Source: Azophilus sp965215035
GTDB taxonomy: Bacteria; Pseudomonadota; Gammaproteobacteria; Pseudomonadales; Azotimanducaceae
NCBI GenBank assembly: GCA_965215035.1
Contig: OZ244040.1
Span: 2,170,001 to 2,234,000, forward strand
DNA: 64,000 nucleotides
Reading direction: 5' to 3'
Both the position numbers and the translations under genes were made by a program. Below the pieces are notes generated by a model. The model had not been told where the DNA came from. It did no database searches and saw only the letters and a program-made list of their open reading frames with translations. Shown one piece after another: positions 1-8,167 of the stretch. Numbering within the stretch: position 1 is the first letter of the stretch; each line of letters opens with the position of its first letter.

Positions 1-123
1 GCCCAAGCGACAGACGCTGCAGAATTGGTCCTCTTCTAACTCCCACGACCCCGTTTTCCCCAAGCGCAATGTCTCCGCGGACGTCGTGACGGGTCCAATC
101 AGCGAATCCAGACCCATGCCCCG

Positions 124-501
124 ATGATAACCATGCCGTGTCGTCTGTCTCTTGGTGCCACGACACTTTTGGTCTTGGCGCTCTACTCGTGTGGAGGTGC
201 CAGTCGGTTCGTACATACTACTGCGACCGATGCATCTTCGGCCGATGACAACCCCGCTGCCGGGTGCAACGGTGATACGCCCGAAGAAACCCGGTCGAGA
301 GCCCTTTCACCGGGGCCAGACGGTGCGGGAATGGCAAATCCTGCGGACAAGCACTGCGTGGAGAGTGGCTATCGGCTGGAGTATGTGCGCCAAGACGGCA
401 TTTCCGTCGATGGGCTCTGTGTCAACGACGAAACCGGTGCGAAGTGCACGGCTTGGGCGTATTTCAGGGGTGAATGTGCGCTTGAATCAGATATTGAATG
501 A
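124..501 (+). CDS. DUF333 putative lipoprotein
   Basis: A 125-residue protein with a hydrophobic N-terminal segment (about residues 8-22) that ends in LYSC, a plausible lipobox, so it is probably exported and lipid-anchored. The C-terminal half (about residues 70-121) has the DUF333 pattern: NPA near its start, a CVESGY-like stretch, GLCV, a Cys and Trp before AY, and FRGEC at the end. DUF333 proteins are small cell-envelope proteins of unknown role, some annotated as haemolysin-like. The start could also be the ATG at 133. It stands alone before a convergent leuD. Confidence 0.75.
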   Translation: MITMPCRLSLGATTLLVLALYSCGGASRFVHTTATDASSADDNPAAGCNGDTPEETRSRALSPGPDGAGMANPADKHCVESGYRLEYVRQDGISVDGLCVNDETGAKCTAWAYFRGECALESDIE

Positions 502-592
502 CAATGGCAGGCCGCGCCCACTCAAGTTGATGGGCCCAGCGTCATGGCCCGGTCATTCGGGAAAGGAGAGTCTGTCGTAGGGCCAGTGGCCG

Positions 593-1234
593 TCAGCTTC
601 GCCGGCCGGTGGGGCCGCCGAGCCGGGCCCAGGGGTGCGCGGTTGCGCGTTGCCGCTCGAAGGCGTCGATGGCCGCCACGCGGGTCAGCGTGTGGGCAAT
701 GGGGTCGAGACCCCGGAGCAGGCGGCCGCGGTCCGCTTCCCGAATGGCGAAGGCTGTTTGCCGCGCACCCATAGTGATGCGCAGCGCGATCAGATCGACC
801 ATCGGACGGTGCTGCCGGGGGTTGTCCTCGACCCAGTGCGCCAGTGCGGCGACCTGCTCCTCCGGCACCAGGGCGGGAAGCAGGCCGTTGGCGATGCAGT
901 TCTTTTGAAAGATTGTGCCGAAGCTCGGTGCCACGATCACCCGGATGCCGAATTCGGCGAGCGCCCAGACGGCGAATTCCCGGGACGAGCCGCAGCCGAA
1001 GTTGCCGCCGCAGAGCAGAATGCTGGCTTGCGCATAGGGTTCCCGGTTGAGCACGAAAGCGGGGTCCGGCTGCCGGGCGCGGGTGTCGATATAGCGTCGA
1101 TTGGCAAAGAGCCCGGCCGCAAGGCCCCGCTTGGAAACTTGCCGCATCTCCCGGGACGGAATAATGGCATCCGTATCGATGTTGGCTTGCAGCAGGGGTG
1201 CGGCAATGCCCGTGTGTTGGGTGAACGGCCGCAA
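593..1234 (-). CDS. leuD: 3-isopropylmalate dehydratase small subunit (LeuD-like)
   Basis: This is the small, swivelling-domain subunit of the aconitase-type isopropylmalate isomerase, which moves the hydroxyl of 2-isopropylmalate in leucine synthesis. The 213-residue length fits LeuD. Visible motifs are NIDTDAIIP near the N-terminus and GCGSSREFAVWAL, the substrate-binding loop; most family members have His rather than Phe after SRE. It follows leuC with one base between them, so the two are co-transcribed and form one enzyme. No leuA or leuB is nearby. Because acyl-CoA genes follow in the region, a related hydro-lyase activity on another dicarboxylate is possible. Confidence 0.85.
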   Translation of the reverse strand: MRPFTQHTGIAAPLLQANIDTDAIIPSREMRQVSKRGLAAGLFANRRYIDTRARQPDPAFVLNREPYAQASILLCGGNFGCGSSREFAVWALAEFGIRVIVAPSFGTIFQKNCIANGLLPALVPEEQVAALAHWVEDNPRQHRPMVDLIALRITMGARQTAFAIREADRGRLLRGLDPIAHTLTRVAAIDAFERQRATAHPWARLGGPTGRRS

Positions 1235-1235
1235 T

Positions 1236-2603
1236 TCAGATCATGCTCGGGGTGCCTATGCGGCCGCGTACGGCGGATGCGGCCACCACTGCGGGGCTCG
1301 CTAGGTGCGACCGGACGCCCGGACCCTGCCGGCCTTCGAAACTGCGATTGGTGGTGGTGATGACCCGCTCGCCCGGCGCGAAGCCCTCGCCGCCCGCATG
1401 GAAACACAGGGAACAGCCGGATTCGCGCCATTCGAAGCCGGCGTCGCGGAAGATCCGGTCTAGGCCTTCCGCCTCGGCGGCCTGCTTGATACGGGACGAG
1501 GCCGGCACGCAGACCGCGGCAACGCCCGGTGCCACGCGGCGGTTCCTAAGTACTTGGGCGGCGCTGTGCAGATCGGATAGCCGCGCGTTCGTGCAGGAGC
1601 CAATGAAGGCGGCGTCGATCGGCACCTCGCACATCGGCGTGCCTGGTGCCAAACCGATGTAGTCCAGGGCCCGTTGCGCATCCCGGTCCCGGGGTACCGG
1701 AACCCGGCCGGTGACCTCAACCCCCTGCTGTGGCGAGGTTCCCCAGGTAACGCGTGCGCCAACCGCTCGTGCGTCCAGGCGAATCGTCTTCTCGAATTGC
1801 GCCCCCGCATCGGATTTTAGAGTGCGCCAGTAGGCGACCGGCGGTTGCGGCGGGGCGTAGGGGCGCCCGTGCACGGCATCGAACACCTTCTGGTCGGGCG
1901 CGATCACCGCCGTCACCGCCGCAAACTCCACGGCCATGTTGCAGAGCGTCATCCGGGCCTCGATATCGAGTGACCGCACCGCGCCGCCGTCGAACTCGAT
2001 GGCCATGCCGGCACCGCCATCGGCACCATGCTCGGCGATGAGGAACAGCGCCAGATCCTTGGCGGACGCATCCGGCCCGAGACGCCCGTCGATGAGCACA
2101 CGCTGGTTGCCGGGCTTGGCGAACCACAGCGTCGATGTGGCCAGGGCGTGTTCGGTCTCGCTGCTGCCGATGCCCAGGGCCAGGGTGCCGAGCGCCCCAA
2201 GGGTACAGGTGTGCGAATCCGGGCACACCAGGCTCAGCCCCGGCAGCGCGATTCCCTGCTCGGCACTCACGGCATGGCTGATGCCCTGGTCCGGGTCGGT
2301 GACGTCGAAGGCGCGGAGGCCGAATGCAGCCGCGCCCTCGCGTGTGCGAACGACGAATTCCTGGCCGCCCGGCACAGCGGTTCGGTCACCGCGGCCGGGA
2401 TGGGTATCCAACACATGGTCCATCATGCAGAACGCCTGCTCGGGCCGCCGCACGGACAGCTTGCGTTCCTCCAGCGAGGTGAGGGCCAGGCCACCGGTGC
2501 GTTCGTGCAGGCAGACCCGGTCGATGTACAGCAGGCTGTCGCCGTTCTCGTCCGTCTCGATGCAATGGCTGTTCCACAGCTTGTCGAAGAGCGTATCGGG
2601 CAT
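1236..2603 (-). CDS. leuC: 3-isopropylmalate dehydratase large subunit (LeuC-like)
   Basis: The 455-residue aconitase-superfamily large subunit carries the [4Fe-4S] cluster and pairs with the downstream LeuD-like protein. The cluster cysteines are visible in VCPDSHTCTLGALG, FIGSCTNARLSDL and SGCSLCF, and NRSFEGRQGPG near the C-terminus is the usual signature. Length and domain order fit a full LeuC. The ATG at 2603 is preceded, on its own strand, by an AT-rich stretch with an inverted repeat (2628-2647). The substrate could be isopropylmalate or a related C5-C7 dicarboxylate; family alone does not decide. Confidence 0.87.
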   Translation of the reverse strand: MPDTLFDKLWNSHCIETDENGDSLLYIDRVCLHERTGGLALTSLEERKLSVRRPEQAFCMMDHVLDTHPGRGDRTAVPGGQEFVVRTREGAAAFGLRAFDVTDPDQGISHAVSAEQGIALPGLSLVCPDSHTCTLGALGTLALGIGSSETEHALATSTLWFAKPGNQRVLIDGRLGPDASAKDLALFLIAEHGADGGAGMAIEFDGGAVRSLDIEARMTLCNMAVEFAAVTAVIAPDQKVFDAVHGRPYAPPQPPVAYWRTLKSDAGAQFEKTIRLDARAVGARVTWGTSPQQGVEVTGRVPVPRDRDAQRALDYIGLAPGTPMCEVPIDAAFIGSCTNARLSDLHSAAQVLRNRRVAPGVAAVCVPASSRIKQAAEAEGLDRIFRDAGFEWRESGCSLCFHAGGEGFAPGERVITTTNRSFEGRQGPGVRSHLASPAVVAASAVRGRIGTPSMI

Positions 2604-3053
2604 GGCCGGTTTGCGGAATGAGTTAGATATAATGATACGTCATTATAACTATCGTGTTTACGGTGTCCCATGCCCGGGTGGGCGAGCCACGTCCATATCC
2701 AAGTCGGGATACCAGATCACGCGGCGTCCCATGTCCGGGCAGGCGAGCCCTTCCCGGCCGAGACTTCAACATCGGGGGAGATTGCCCAAATCGCCAGCCC
2801 GATGGTCGCCGCGTAGCGGGACTGGGCCAGGGAGGGATTGCGGCGTCGGCTGGACGCTGCGGTGCCTTCTGTGCAAGCAGGCGTTGCTCGTTTAGGGGAG
2901 CACGCCGGCGGCCGGGTGCGGCCTTGCTAGGGCCCGAAGGCGCGAACGAGGTCACCGTCCCGAAGGTCGTCGTTATCCTCGCACACCCGCAATACCAATT
3001 CCTGTGCATCGGCTCGCCCGACGAGATGGGGCCGCTTAGGTGGTGCCCGCCGC
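2604..3053. other. Intergenic region with a degenerate direct repeat
   Basis: I see no convincing gene in these 450 bases. Besides the leuC promoter element, a block beginning GTCCCATG and running through CCGGG and GGCGAGCC occurs at about 2665-2689 and again at about 2726-2750, offset by 61 bp. Open frames here lack the codon pattern of the neighbouring genes. Confidence 0.5.
2628..2647. promoter_or_regulatory. Inverted repeat upstream of leuC
   Basis: TATAATGA and TCATTATA face each other across a TACG centre, giving 8-bp perfect arms. The element is 25 bp upstream of the leuC start in otherwise GC-rich DNA and contains a TATAAT-like string on both strands, so it may be a -10 region overlapping an operator. 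No regulator is identified. Confidence 0.35.
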
Positions 3054-3434
3054 CTATTTTTTGGCCATATGCCGGCCAGCCTCCTCCGAGGTCGGCTCGT
3101 CGGGGTGCTCAAGGGCCTCCCGCTGCTGCTGGATGATGCGCAGAATGCGGGCGAGATACTCCTGGTTCCAGCGGCCCCGCGCCTCCTGTTGCGCGGCATT
3201 GGGCATAAAGGCGTCGATATCCGCCTTGCTGATGCTGCCGCGCTCCGCAAGGAGTTCCTCAATGGTGTCGAGTCGCTGCCGCAGCACGGCCAGTTCGCCG
3301 GCGACGGCCATGGTGATCGACAGTACCCGCTCAACGTCCGGGTCTGCCAAAAACCACGGGCGCTTGCCCTTTGCCTTGGTGCCGGCCAAGCCGACGGGGT
3401 CGAGCGAGTCGGACGCGGACGGCGACTTGCTCAC
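3054..3434 (-). CDS. Hypothetical protein, helical
   Basis: A 126-residue soluble protein of unrecognised family. It has a low-complexity basic/polar N-terminus, a central stretch of predicted helix (about residues 33-70) with regularly spaced leucines, and a charged Gln/Glu-rich helix near the C-terminus (about 80-112). There is no signal peptide or membrane segment. Its codon use resembles the surrounding genes better than the overlapping frames do. It is transcribed towards the leuC start. No function is assigned. Confidence 0.5.
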   Translation of the reverse strand: MSKSPSASDSLDPVGLAGTKAKGKRPWFLADPDVERVLSITMAVAGELAVLRQRLDTIEELLAERGSISKADIDAFMPNAAQQEARGRWNQEYLARILRIIQQQREALEHPDEPTSEEAGRHMAKK

Positions 3435-3789
3435 AGGCTGGCCACCCTCAGGGTTCCCGGCGTGCCCGCAAGCTCACCCACCGCACTGGGAACCGGGGCC
3501 CCGGGGCGGCTCGGCATCCGCCCGCCAACCCAACCCGATCTCGTCCCGGGTTCTCGGTTCATGCCGATGCGGTGGCTAGGCATCCGCCCGCCGGTCCCGC
3601 GTCCGCGTCGGACCGGAGCTTGGATGCGGTGGCGGGGCATCCGCCCGCCGGCCCCACCCGAGGGTCTTCGACTGAACGGGGCGCGACAGATGCGGTGGCC
3701 GGGCATCCGTCCGCCGGTCCCACCAGGGGCCCGGCACCGGCCTGCGAAGACCGCGATGCGGCCGATCATCCGCCCGCCGATCCCACCAA
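3435..3789. other. Intergenic repeat region, no gene seen
   Basis: This 355-base gap is largely occupied by the GATGCGG/GGCATCCGCCCGCC repeats. Open frames run through it on both strands, but their predicted proteins only restate the repeat (Gly-Arg-Met-Pro-type runs) and resemble no family I know. Confidence 0.5.
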
Positions 3790-3800
3790 TCATGCCTGGG
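3505..3800. repeat. GC-rich interspersed direct repeat array
   Basis: Four copies of a roughly 35-bp unit that begins GATGCGGTGGC or GATGCGGCC and continues to GGCATCCGCCCGCCGGTCCC occur at about 3565, 3622, 3688 and 3753, with a partial copy at about 3513. Spacing between the GGCATCC cores is 66, 57, 66 and about 62 bp. The units differ from one another by several bases and the spacers are GC-rich and related. The array lies between the 3' end of the methyltransferase gene and the hypothetical gene at 3054-3434. Confidence 0.7.
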
Positions 3801-5010
3801 TTGTACATCGGGGCGCTGTCTTGGCGCCGGTGATTTGCCATGCCGGCTTGCGGCCGTAGTCCTCCACATCGTCGCTGGCCGCATCGGGAAAGAGTTCGGT
3901 GTCGACGATGGCGGCGACACCGCCGTGAATGAGTTCCCCGCGTTCAAAGCCGGCATCGACCATGACCTGGTCGAGGTCGATATCGTGCAGCCGGCTCCAG
4001 AAAGGCTCGTTGTTGTTGAACGCATCCCAATCCCGCATAGCCTGCTCGAATACGGGCATGGACTCGTCGTAGCGGGGTTGCTCGATGTGCAGCACCAGGC
4101 CGCCCGGCGCAATCAGCCGACGGCATTCGCGCATGATGTTCGGCAGCGCCCGGGCAGAGGTTTCATGCAGGAACATGGTGCTCTGAATCCAGTCGAAGCT
4201 CTTGTCTTGGAAGGCGGCGAGGTCGGCGCAATCCGCCTGCACAAAGGTGACGTTGCGCACACCTAAGCTCGCCGCCCGGGCCGCCCCGTAGCGCAGCATG
4301 GGAGCAGCCACGTCCACGGCTATGATGTCCGCCTCCGGGAAGGCCACCGCCAGGGGCAGCACGTTGTGGCCGAGCCCGCAGCCGAGGTCGAGGATGCGGC
4401 CTGGCTTGAATGCCGGATAGTGTCTGCGCACGAAGTCGACGACACCGCGGCCACCGCCGTCCGTATAGCGGCCGAGCATGCCGCCGGTGGTGACGAATAG
4501 GCCCGAGTCGTAGTTGGCGGCGGCGCTCACATCCTGGGCCACCCGCTCGGTGTAGTAGCTGCCGGGCATGCAGTGGTGATCGACGGCGGTAAGGTAGTCG
4601 GGTACCCGGGCCACCTTGTCCAACCGCAAGCGGTCGTGCGGCGCCAGTTCGCTGGTTTTCTCGATGAGCGCGTCGAGTTGCGTCAGCACCACCGACAGCC
4701 CGGCCTGCTGGCGCATCTCCATGGTGTTGCGCCGCAGGGCGCTCCAGGTTTGGTAGATTGGATCCTTGGCGAGTGCCCTGCGCACCTCCCAGCGGTCCTG
4801 GGGCGGGTGCCCGTGCGCCTGTTCGAAAGCGGGAGCGACCCGGGCATGGTAGGCGTCGGACACGCCGGGCATTACGCTGGCGGCCAGGTGGCGGTTCAGA
4901 TGGGCGAGAAAGTTGTAGCGTTCGGCCTGATCGTGGGAGGTGTCGGGAAACACGCCGTGCCGGCCCACTAGCCGATAGTCGGGCGGCCCTTCGTAGCTCG
5001 GATCGTTCAC
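3790..5010 (-). CDS. Class I SAM-dependent methyltransferase
   Basis: A 406-residue protein whose C-terminal half is a class I methyltransferase. Motif I, ILDLGCGLGHN, is at residues 206-216, followed by IIAVDVA (motif II region), QADCADLA and a post-motif region with LIAPGGLVLHIEQPR. The first 190 residues form an additional helical domain with no family I recognise. The last residues (TGAKTAPRC...) run into the repeat region and may not be conserved. The acceptor substrate is unknown. The gene is divergent from the deacetylase-like gene at 5182; the space between carries an AT-rich patch at 5104-5122. Confidence 0.75.
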   Translation of the reverse strand: MNDPSYEGPPDYRLVGRHGVFPDTSHDQAERYNFLAHLNRHLAASVMPGVSDAYHARVAPAFEQAHGHPPQDRWEVRRALAKDPIYQTWSALRRNTMEMRQQAGLSVVLTQLDALIEKTSELAPHDRLRLDKVARVPDYLTAVDHHCMPGSYYTERVAQDVSAAANYDSGLFVTTGGMLGRYTDGGGRGVVDFVRRHYPAFKPGRILDLGCGLGHNVLPLAVAFPEADIIAVDVAAPMLRYGAARAASLGVRNVTFVQADCADLAAFQDKSFDWIQSTMFLHETSARALPNIMRECRRLIAPGGLVLHIEQPRYDESMPVFEQAMRDWDAFNNNEPFWSRLHDIDLDQVMVDAGFERGELIHGGVAAIVDTELFPDAASDDVEDYGRKPAWQITGAKTAPRCTTQA

Positions 5011-5181
5011 GGGGTAGACTCCCTAGGTTTACGCAGGCTACCGCTTCCCGTGACGGTCTGGCAAGCTCGCGCCAACGGCGGGTGCCCGCTTCGCTAAAAA
5101 GTCACATTAATATATCATTAGGTCTTTAGTACGCAAGCAACTCGACGGTCGCTGTGGGCAACCTGCGGCGATCATCGGCAA

Positions 5182-6093
5182 ATGGAATCGATGCATCGAC
5201 CACCCACAAATTTCACCTGGCCCAACGGTGCGCGCTTGGCGGTGTCGGTTGTGGTTAACGTGGAGGAGGGCGCGGAGATGAACATCCTGGATGGCGATGC
5301 CCGTGCGGAACCGGTCGACGAACTTGGCGCGGTCCCCCGCCGGCCCGTGCGTGTCCACGGCAACGAATCCAACTATCGCTATGGCATTGAGTCGGGTGCC
5401 TGCCGGGTATTGGACCTGCTCGAGCAGCGCAGAATGCGCTTTACCGCGACGGCGGCGGCGCTGGCGCTGGAGCGGGCCCCCGCCCTCGCACGGCGGCTGG
5501 TCGCCTCCAATTGCGAGGTTGCCTGTCACGGCTACCGTTGGGTGCACCAGTATCGCATGGGGGAAGTGGAGGAGCGCCGGTTTATCGGCGACGCCTGGCG
5601 CTCCATCGAGGCCACCTGCGGCACCCGCCCCCTGGGTTGGCTGTCCCGCTTCCTGCACACCGACAACACCCGGCGGTTGTTGTTGCAGGAGGGCTTCACC
5701 TACCACATGGACGACTATTCCGGAGACATGCCGTTCTGGACTGAAGTGGACTGTGGACGGGGGCACATGCGGCCGCTGTTGATCGTGCCCTACGCGCTCG
5801 ACACCAACGACATGAAGATGTGGACCGCGCCCTCGCTCAGCCCCCGGGACTGGGCGAACTACGCCATCGACAGCTTCGAATGGCTGCTGCGCGAGGCCAG
5901 GCAGGTCGGGCCTAGGATGATGTCGCTGGGCCTGCACCTGCGCATCATTGGTCGGCCCGGGCGCATCGGTGCGCTGGCGCGCGTGCTCGATCACGTTCAT
6001 GGCCAGGACGATGTCTGGGTCACCACCCGGCTGGCGATTGCCGAGGCCTATGCCGATGCCGTGCCGGCCCCCGCATCGGCCCGGGAGCACTAA
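5182..6093 (+). CDS. Polysaccharide deacetylase family protein (PuuE/allantoinase-like)
   Basis: The 303-residue protein has the NodB-homology fold pattern of the PuuE-like subgroup, whose members hydrolyse allantoin-type amides rather than chitin. Visible signs are VSVVVNVEEGAEMN at the N-terminus, RVLDLLEQRRMRFTAT, ACHGYRWVHQY (the conserved His region) and GLHLRIIGRPGRI near the C-terminus. These match the family order. A position usually held by the first metal-binding Asp reads VNVEEG here. Start could be 5182 or the ATG at 5191. It heads the plus-strand gene series and is followed by a hairpin at 6098-6118. Confidence 0.72.
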   Translation: MESMHRPPTNFTWPNGARLAVSVVVNVEEGAEMNILDGDARAEPVDELGAVPRRPVRVHGNESNYRYGIESGACRVLDLLEQRRMRFTATAAALALERAPALARRLVASNCEVACHGYRWVHQYRMGEVEERRFIGDAWRSIEATCGTRPLGWLSRFLHTDNTRRLLLQEGFTYHMDDYSGDMPFWTEVDCGRGHMRPLLIVPYALDTNDMKMWTAPSLSPRDWANYAIDSFEWLLREARQVGPRMMSLGLHLRIIGRPGRIGALARVLDHVHGQDDVWVTTRLAIAEAYADAVPAPASAREH

Positions 6094-6097
6094 CAGG

Positions 6098-6118
6098 CGT
6101 TGGCTGTAGGCGCCAACG
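6098..6118 (+). terminator. Hairpin after the deacetylase gene
   Basis: CGTTGGC and GCCAACG form a perfect 7-bp stem with a 7-base loop, 5 bases after the stop codon at 6093. There is no U-run after it, so it may act as an RNA 3'-end stabiliser or weak terminator. Confidence 0.4.
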
Positions 6119-6221
6119 AGTTATGATCGGCAGCGGACGAACTATGGCAATGCAGGTCAAACAAACCGGACCCGCAGGCTACGGGGAATACTAGCGGGTC
6201 GGCTGGAGGAGCGAACGAATC

Positions 6222-6743
6222 ATGATAAAGCAGATCAAGGAAGTCGGGCCCCAACGCTACCGGGAAACCTTCGGGCGTTACTTCGAGGACTTTGTCGTCG
6301 GGGACATCTACGAGCATCGGCCGGGCAAGACGGTCACCGAATACGACAATCACCTGTTCACCCTGCTTACCCTCAACACCCACCCATTGCATTTCGACGC
6401 CGAGTACGGCAAGGCGACGGAATTCGGCCGCAACCTGGTGGTCAGCCCCTACACCCTGGCGCTGATTATCGGCATGAGCGTCAGCGATGTTAGCCAGAAA
6501 GCCATCGCCAACTTGGGCATGGACGAGGTGAAGTTCACCGCCCCGGTATTCGTCGGCGATACCATCTACGGGGAATCCGAGGTCGTCGCCAAGCGGGCCT
6601 CCAAATCGCGCCCGGGCCAGGGCATCGTTACCGTCAAGACCCTGGGCCGCAACCAGGACGGCACGGTTGTATGTAGCTTTCTGCGCAATATCCTGGTGCC
6701 GGCGGCGGGCCATGCCGTCGAGGATCGGGTGGGACACTACTAG
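6222..6743 (+). CDS. MaoC family dehydratase
   Basis: A 173-residue single hot-dog domain of the MaoC type, which hydrates enoyl-CoA thioesters. The catalytic region is visible as NTHPLHFDAEYGKATEFG (His and Asp of the hydratase motif), with VSPYTLALIIGM and VKFTAPVFVGDTIYGESEV following as expected. It resembles the mesaconyl-CoA hydratase-like subgroup in length and sequence style. The ATG follows a good GGAGGAG ribosome site. The acyl-CoA dehydrogenase begins 26 bases after the stop, so the two probably act one after the other on the same CoA ester. Confidence 0.85.
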   Translation: MIKQIKEVGPQRYRETFGRYFEDFVVGDIYEHRPGKTVTEYDNHLFTLLTLNTHPLHFDAEYGKATEFGRNLVVSPYTLALIIGMSVSDVSQKAIANLGMDEVKFTAPVFVGDTIYGESEVVAKRASKSRPGQGIVTVKTLGRNQDGTVVCSFLRNILVPAAGHAVEDRVGHY

Positions 6744-6768
6744 CGCGGTCAATGCCAACGAGGAGCGC

Positions 6769-7965
6769 ATGATGAGCGGAGCCGAACGCGCCTACAGCGA
6801 AGCCGACGAGCGGGCCATTCTCGCCAGCATTGCCAAGTGGGTGGAAAAGGAGGTGAAACCCCAGGCCGCCCGCTTGGAGCGCGACGACATCTATCCCCAG
6901 GCGCTGGTGGAGCAAATGCGCGAGCTGGGCCTGTTTGGCGCCACTGTTGCCGAAGAGCATGGCGGGCTGGGTCTCTCCGCCGGCACCTATGCGAAGATCG
7001 TCGCCCGCATATCCGAGGAGTGGATGTCGCTCACCGGCATTTTCAACTCGCACCTGATGATGGCGCGCATCGTCGAGCGGTACGGCACGGACTACCAGAG
7101 GGAATACTGGCTGCCCAGGTTCGTGACGGGAGAGATTCGCGGCGCCCTGGCCCTCACGGAGCCCAATGCCGGCACCGACCTGCAGGGCATTCGCACCCGC
7201 GCGGTGGCGCAGGCAGGGGACTATGTGATCGACGGCGTCAAAACCTGGATCAGCAATGGCATCGAGGGCGGCGCCGTCGCCCTCCTGGTGAAGACCGACC
7301 CCGACGCCACCCCGCCGCGCCGGGGCATGTCGATGTTCATCGCGCCGAAACGGGACCCGGACACCGGCCGGCCCCACCCGGGCTTTGCGACGGGGCGCAA
7401 GCTGGAGAAGCTCGGCTACAAGGGCATCGATTCCGCGGAACTGATCTTCGAGGGCTATACGCTGGACGCCCGCCGCCACTTGGTCGGGGGTGAGCCGGGC
7501 AAGGGGTTCTACATGGCGGTGGGTGGCCTGGAACTGGGCCGCATCAATGTCGCCGCCCGCTCGGTGGGCATCGCCAAGCGGGCGCTCCAGGAAGCCACCG
7601 CCTACGCCCAGACCCGGCAAACCTTCGGCAAACCCATCGGCCAGCACCAGGCCATCCAACTGAAGCTCGGCGATATGGCCACCCGCGCCCGGGCCGCGGA
7701 ACTGCTCACCCTAGACGCCGCCCGCGCCTACGATGCGGGCGAGCGCTGCGATATGGAGGCGGGCATGGCCAAGTACTTCGCCTCCGAGAGCGCCCTTGAG
7801 AATTCTCTGGAGGCCATGCGCATCCACGGTGGCTACGGCTACTCCAAGGAGTTTCCGGTGGAACGGCTCTACCGGGACGCGCCGCTGATGTGCATTGGCG
7901 AGGGCACCAACGAGATGCAGCGCATCATCATCGCCCGGCAGCTCATTGCCCGCAATCCGGTGTAG
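6769..7965 (+). CDS. Acyl-CoA dehydrogenase
   Basis: A full-length flavoprotein of about 398 residues that introduces a trans-2 double bond into an acyl-CoA. Family signatures are ALTEPNAGTDL (FAD/substrate contact), WISNG, RRHLVGGEPGKGF, the helix Y-AQTRQTFGKPI, and the C-terminal IHGGYGYSKEFPVERLYRDA and IGEGTNEMQRIIIAR. I chose the ATG at 6769 (MMSGAERAYSE) because AGGAG lies just upstream; an earlier in-frame codon at 6667 overlaps the MaoC gene. Chain-length preference cannot be read from the sequence. It sits between a MaoC dehydratase and two CoA-transferases. Confidence 0.9.
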   Translation: MMSGAERAYSEADERAILASIAKWVEKEVKPQAARLERDDIYPQALVEQMRELGLFGATVAEEHGGLGLSAGTYAKIVARISEEWMSLTGIFNSHLMMARIVERYGTDYQREYWLPRFVTGEIRGALALTEPNAGTDLQGIRTRAVAQAGDYVIDGVKTWISNGIEGGAVALLVKTDPDATPPRRGMSMFIAPKRDPDTGRPHPGFATGRKLEKLGYKGIDSAELIFEGYTLDARRHLVGGEPGKGFYMAVGGLELGRINVAARSVGIAKRALQEATAYAQTRQTFGKPIGQHQAIQLKLGDMATRARAAELLTLDAARAYDAGERCDMEAGMAKYFASESALENSLEAMRIHGGYGYSKEFPVERLYRDAPLMCIGEGTNEMQRIIIARQLIARNPV

Positions 7966-8167
7966 TGGCCCGTGCGGGGTCATCCCCAAGTCGTCTACCA
8001 ACCCTCGGCGAAACCCAATATGGATGGTTTATGAACACTACTCGGAAGATCAAGCAATATTCCGCGGCACCCGATACTTCTCCAGAAGCTTCTTTTCAAG
8101 AGCGAGCGCTTTGCGATGGCCCGGCGCGGCCCGTGGTAAAAGTCCACCCGCATGCGAGCGTCCGGCG

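Noticed and set aside
2623..3009. 128-residue minus-strand frame upstream of leuC
   Set aside because: No homology or suitable codon pattern is seen; it covers the leuC promoter region and direct repeats.
3505..3800. CRISPR array
   Set aside because: The repeats are spaced like a small array, but they differ from each other at many positions, the spacers resemble the repeats, and no cas gene is in the window.
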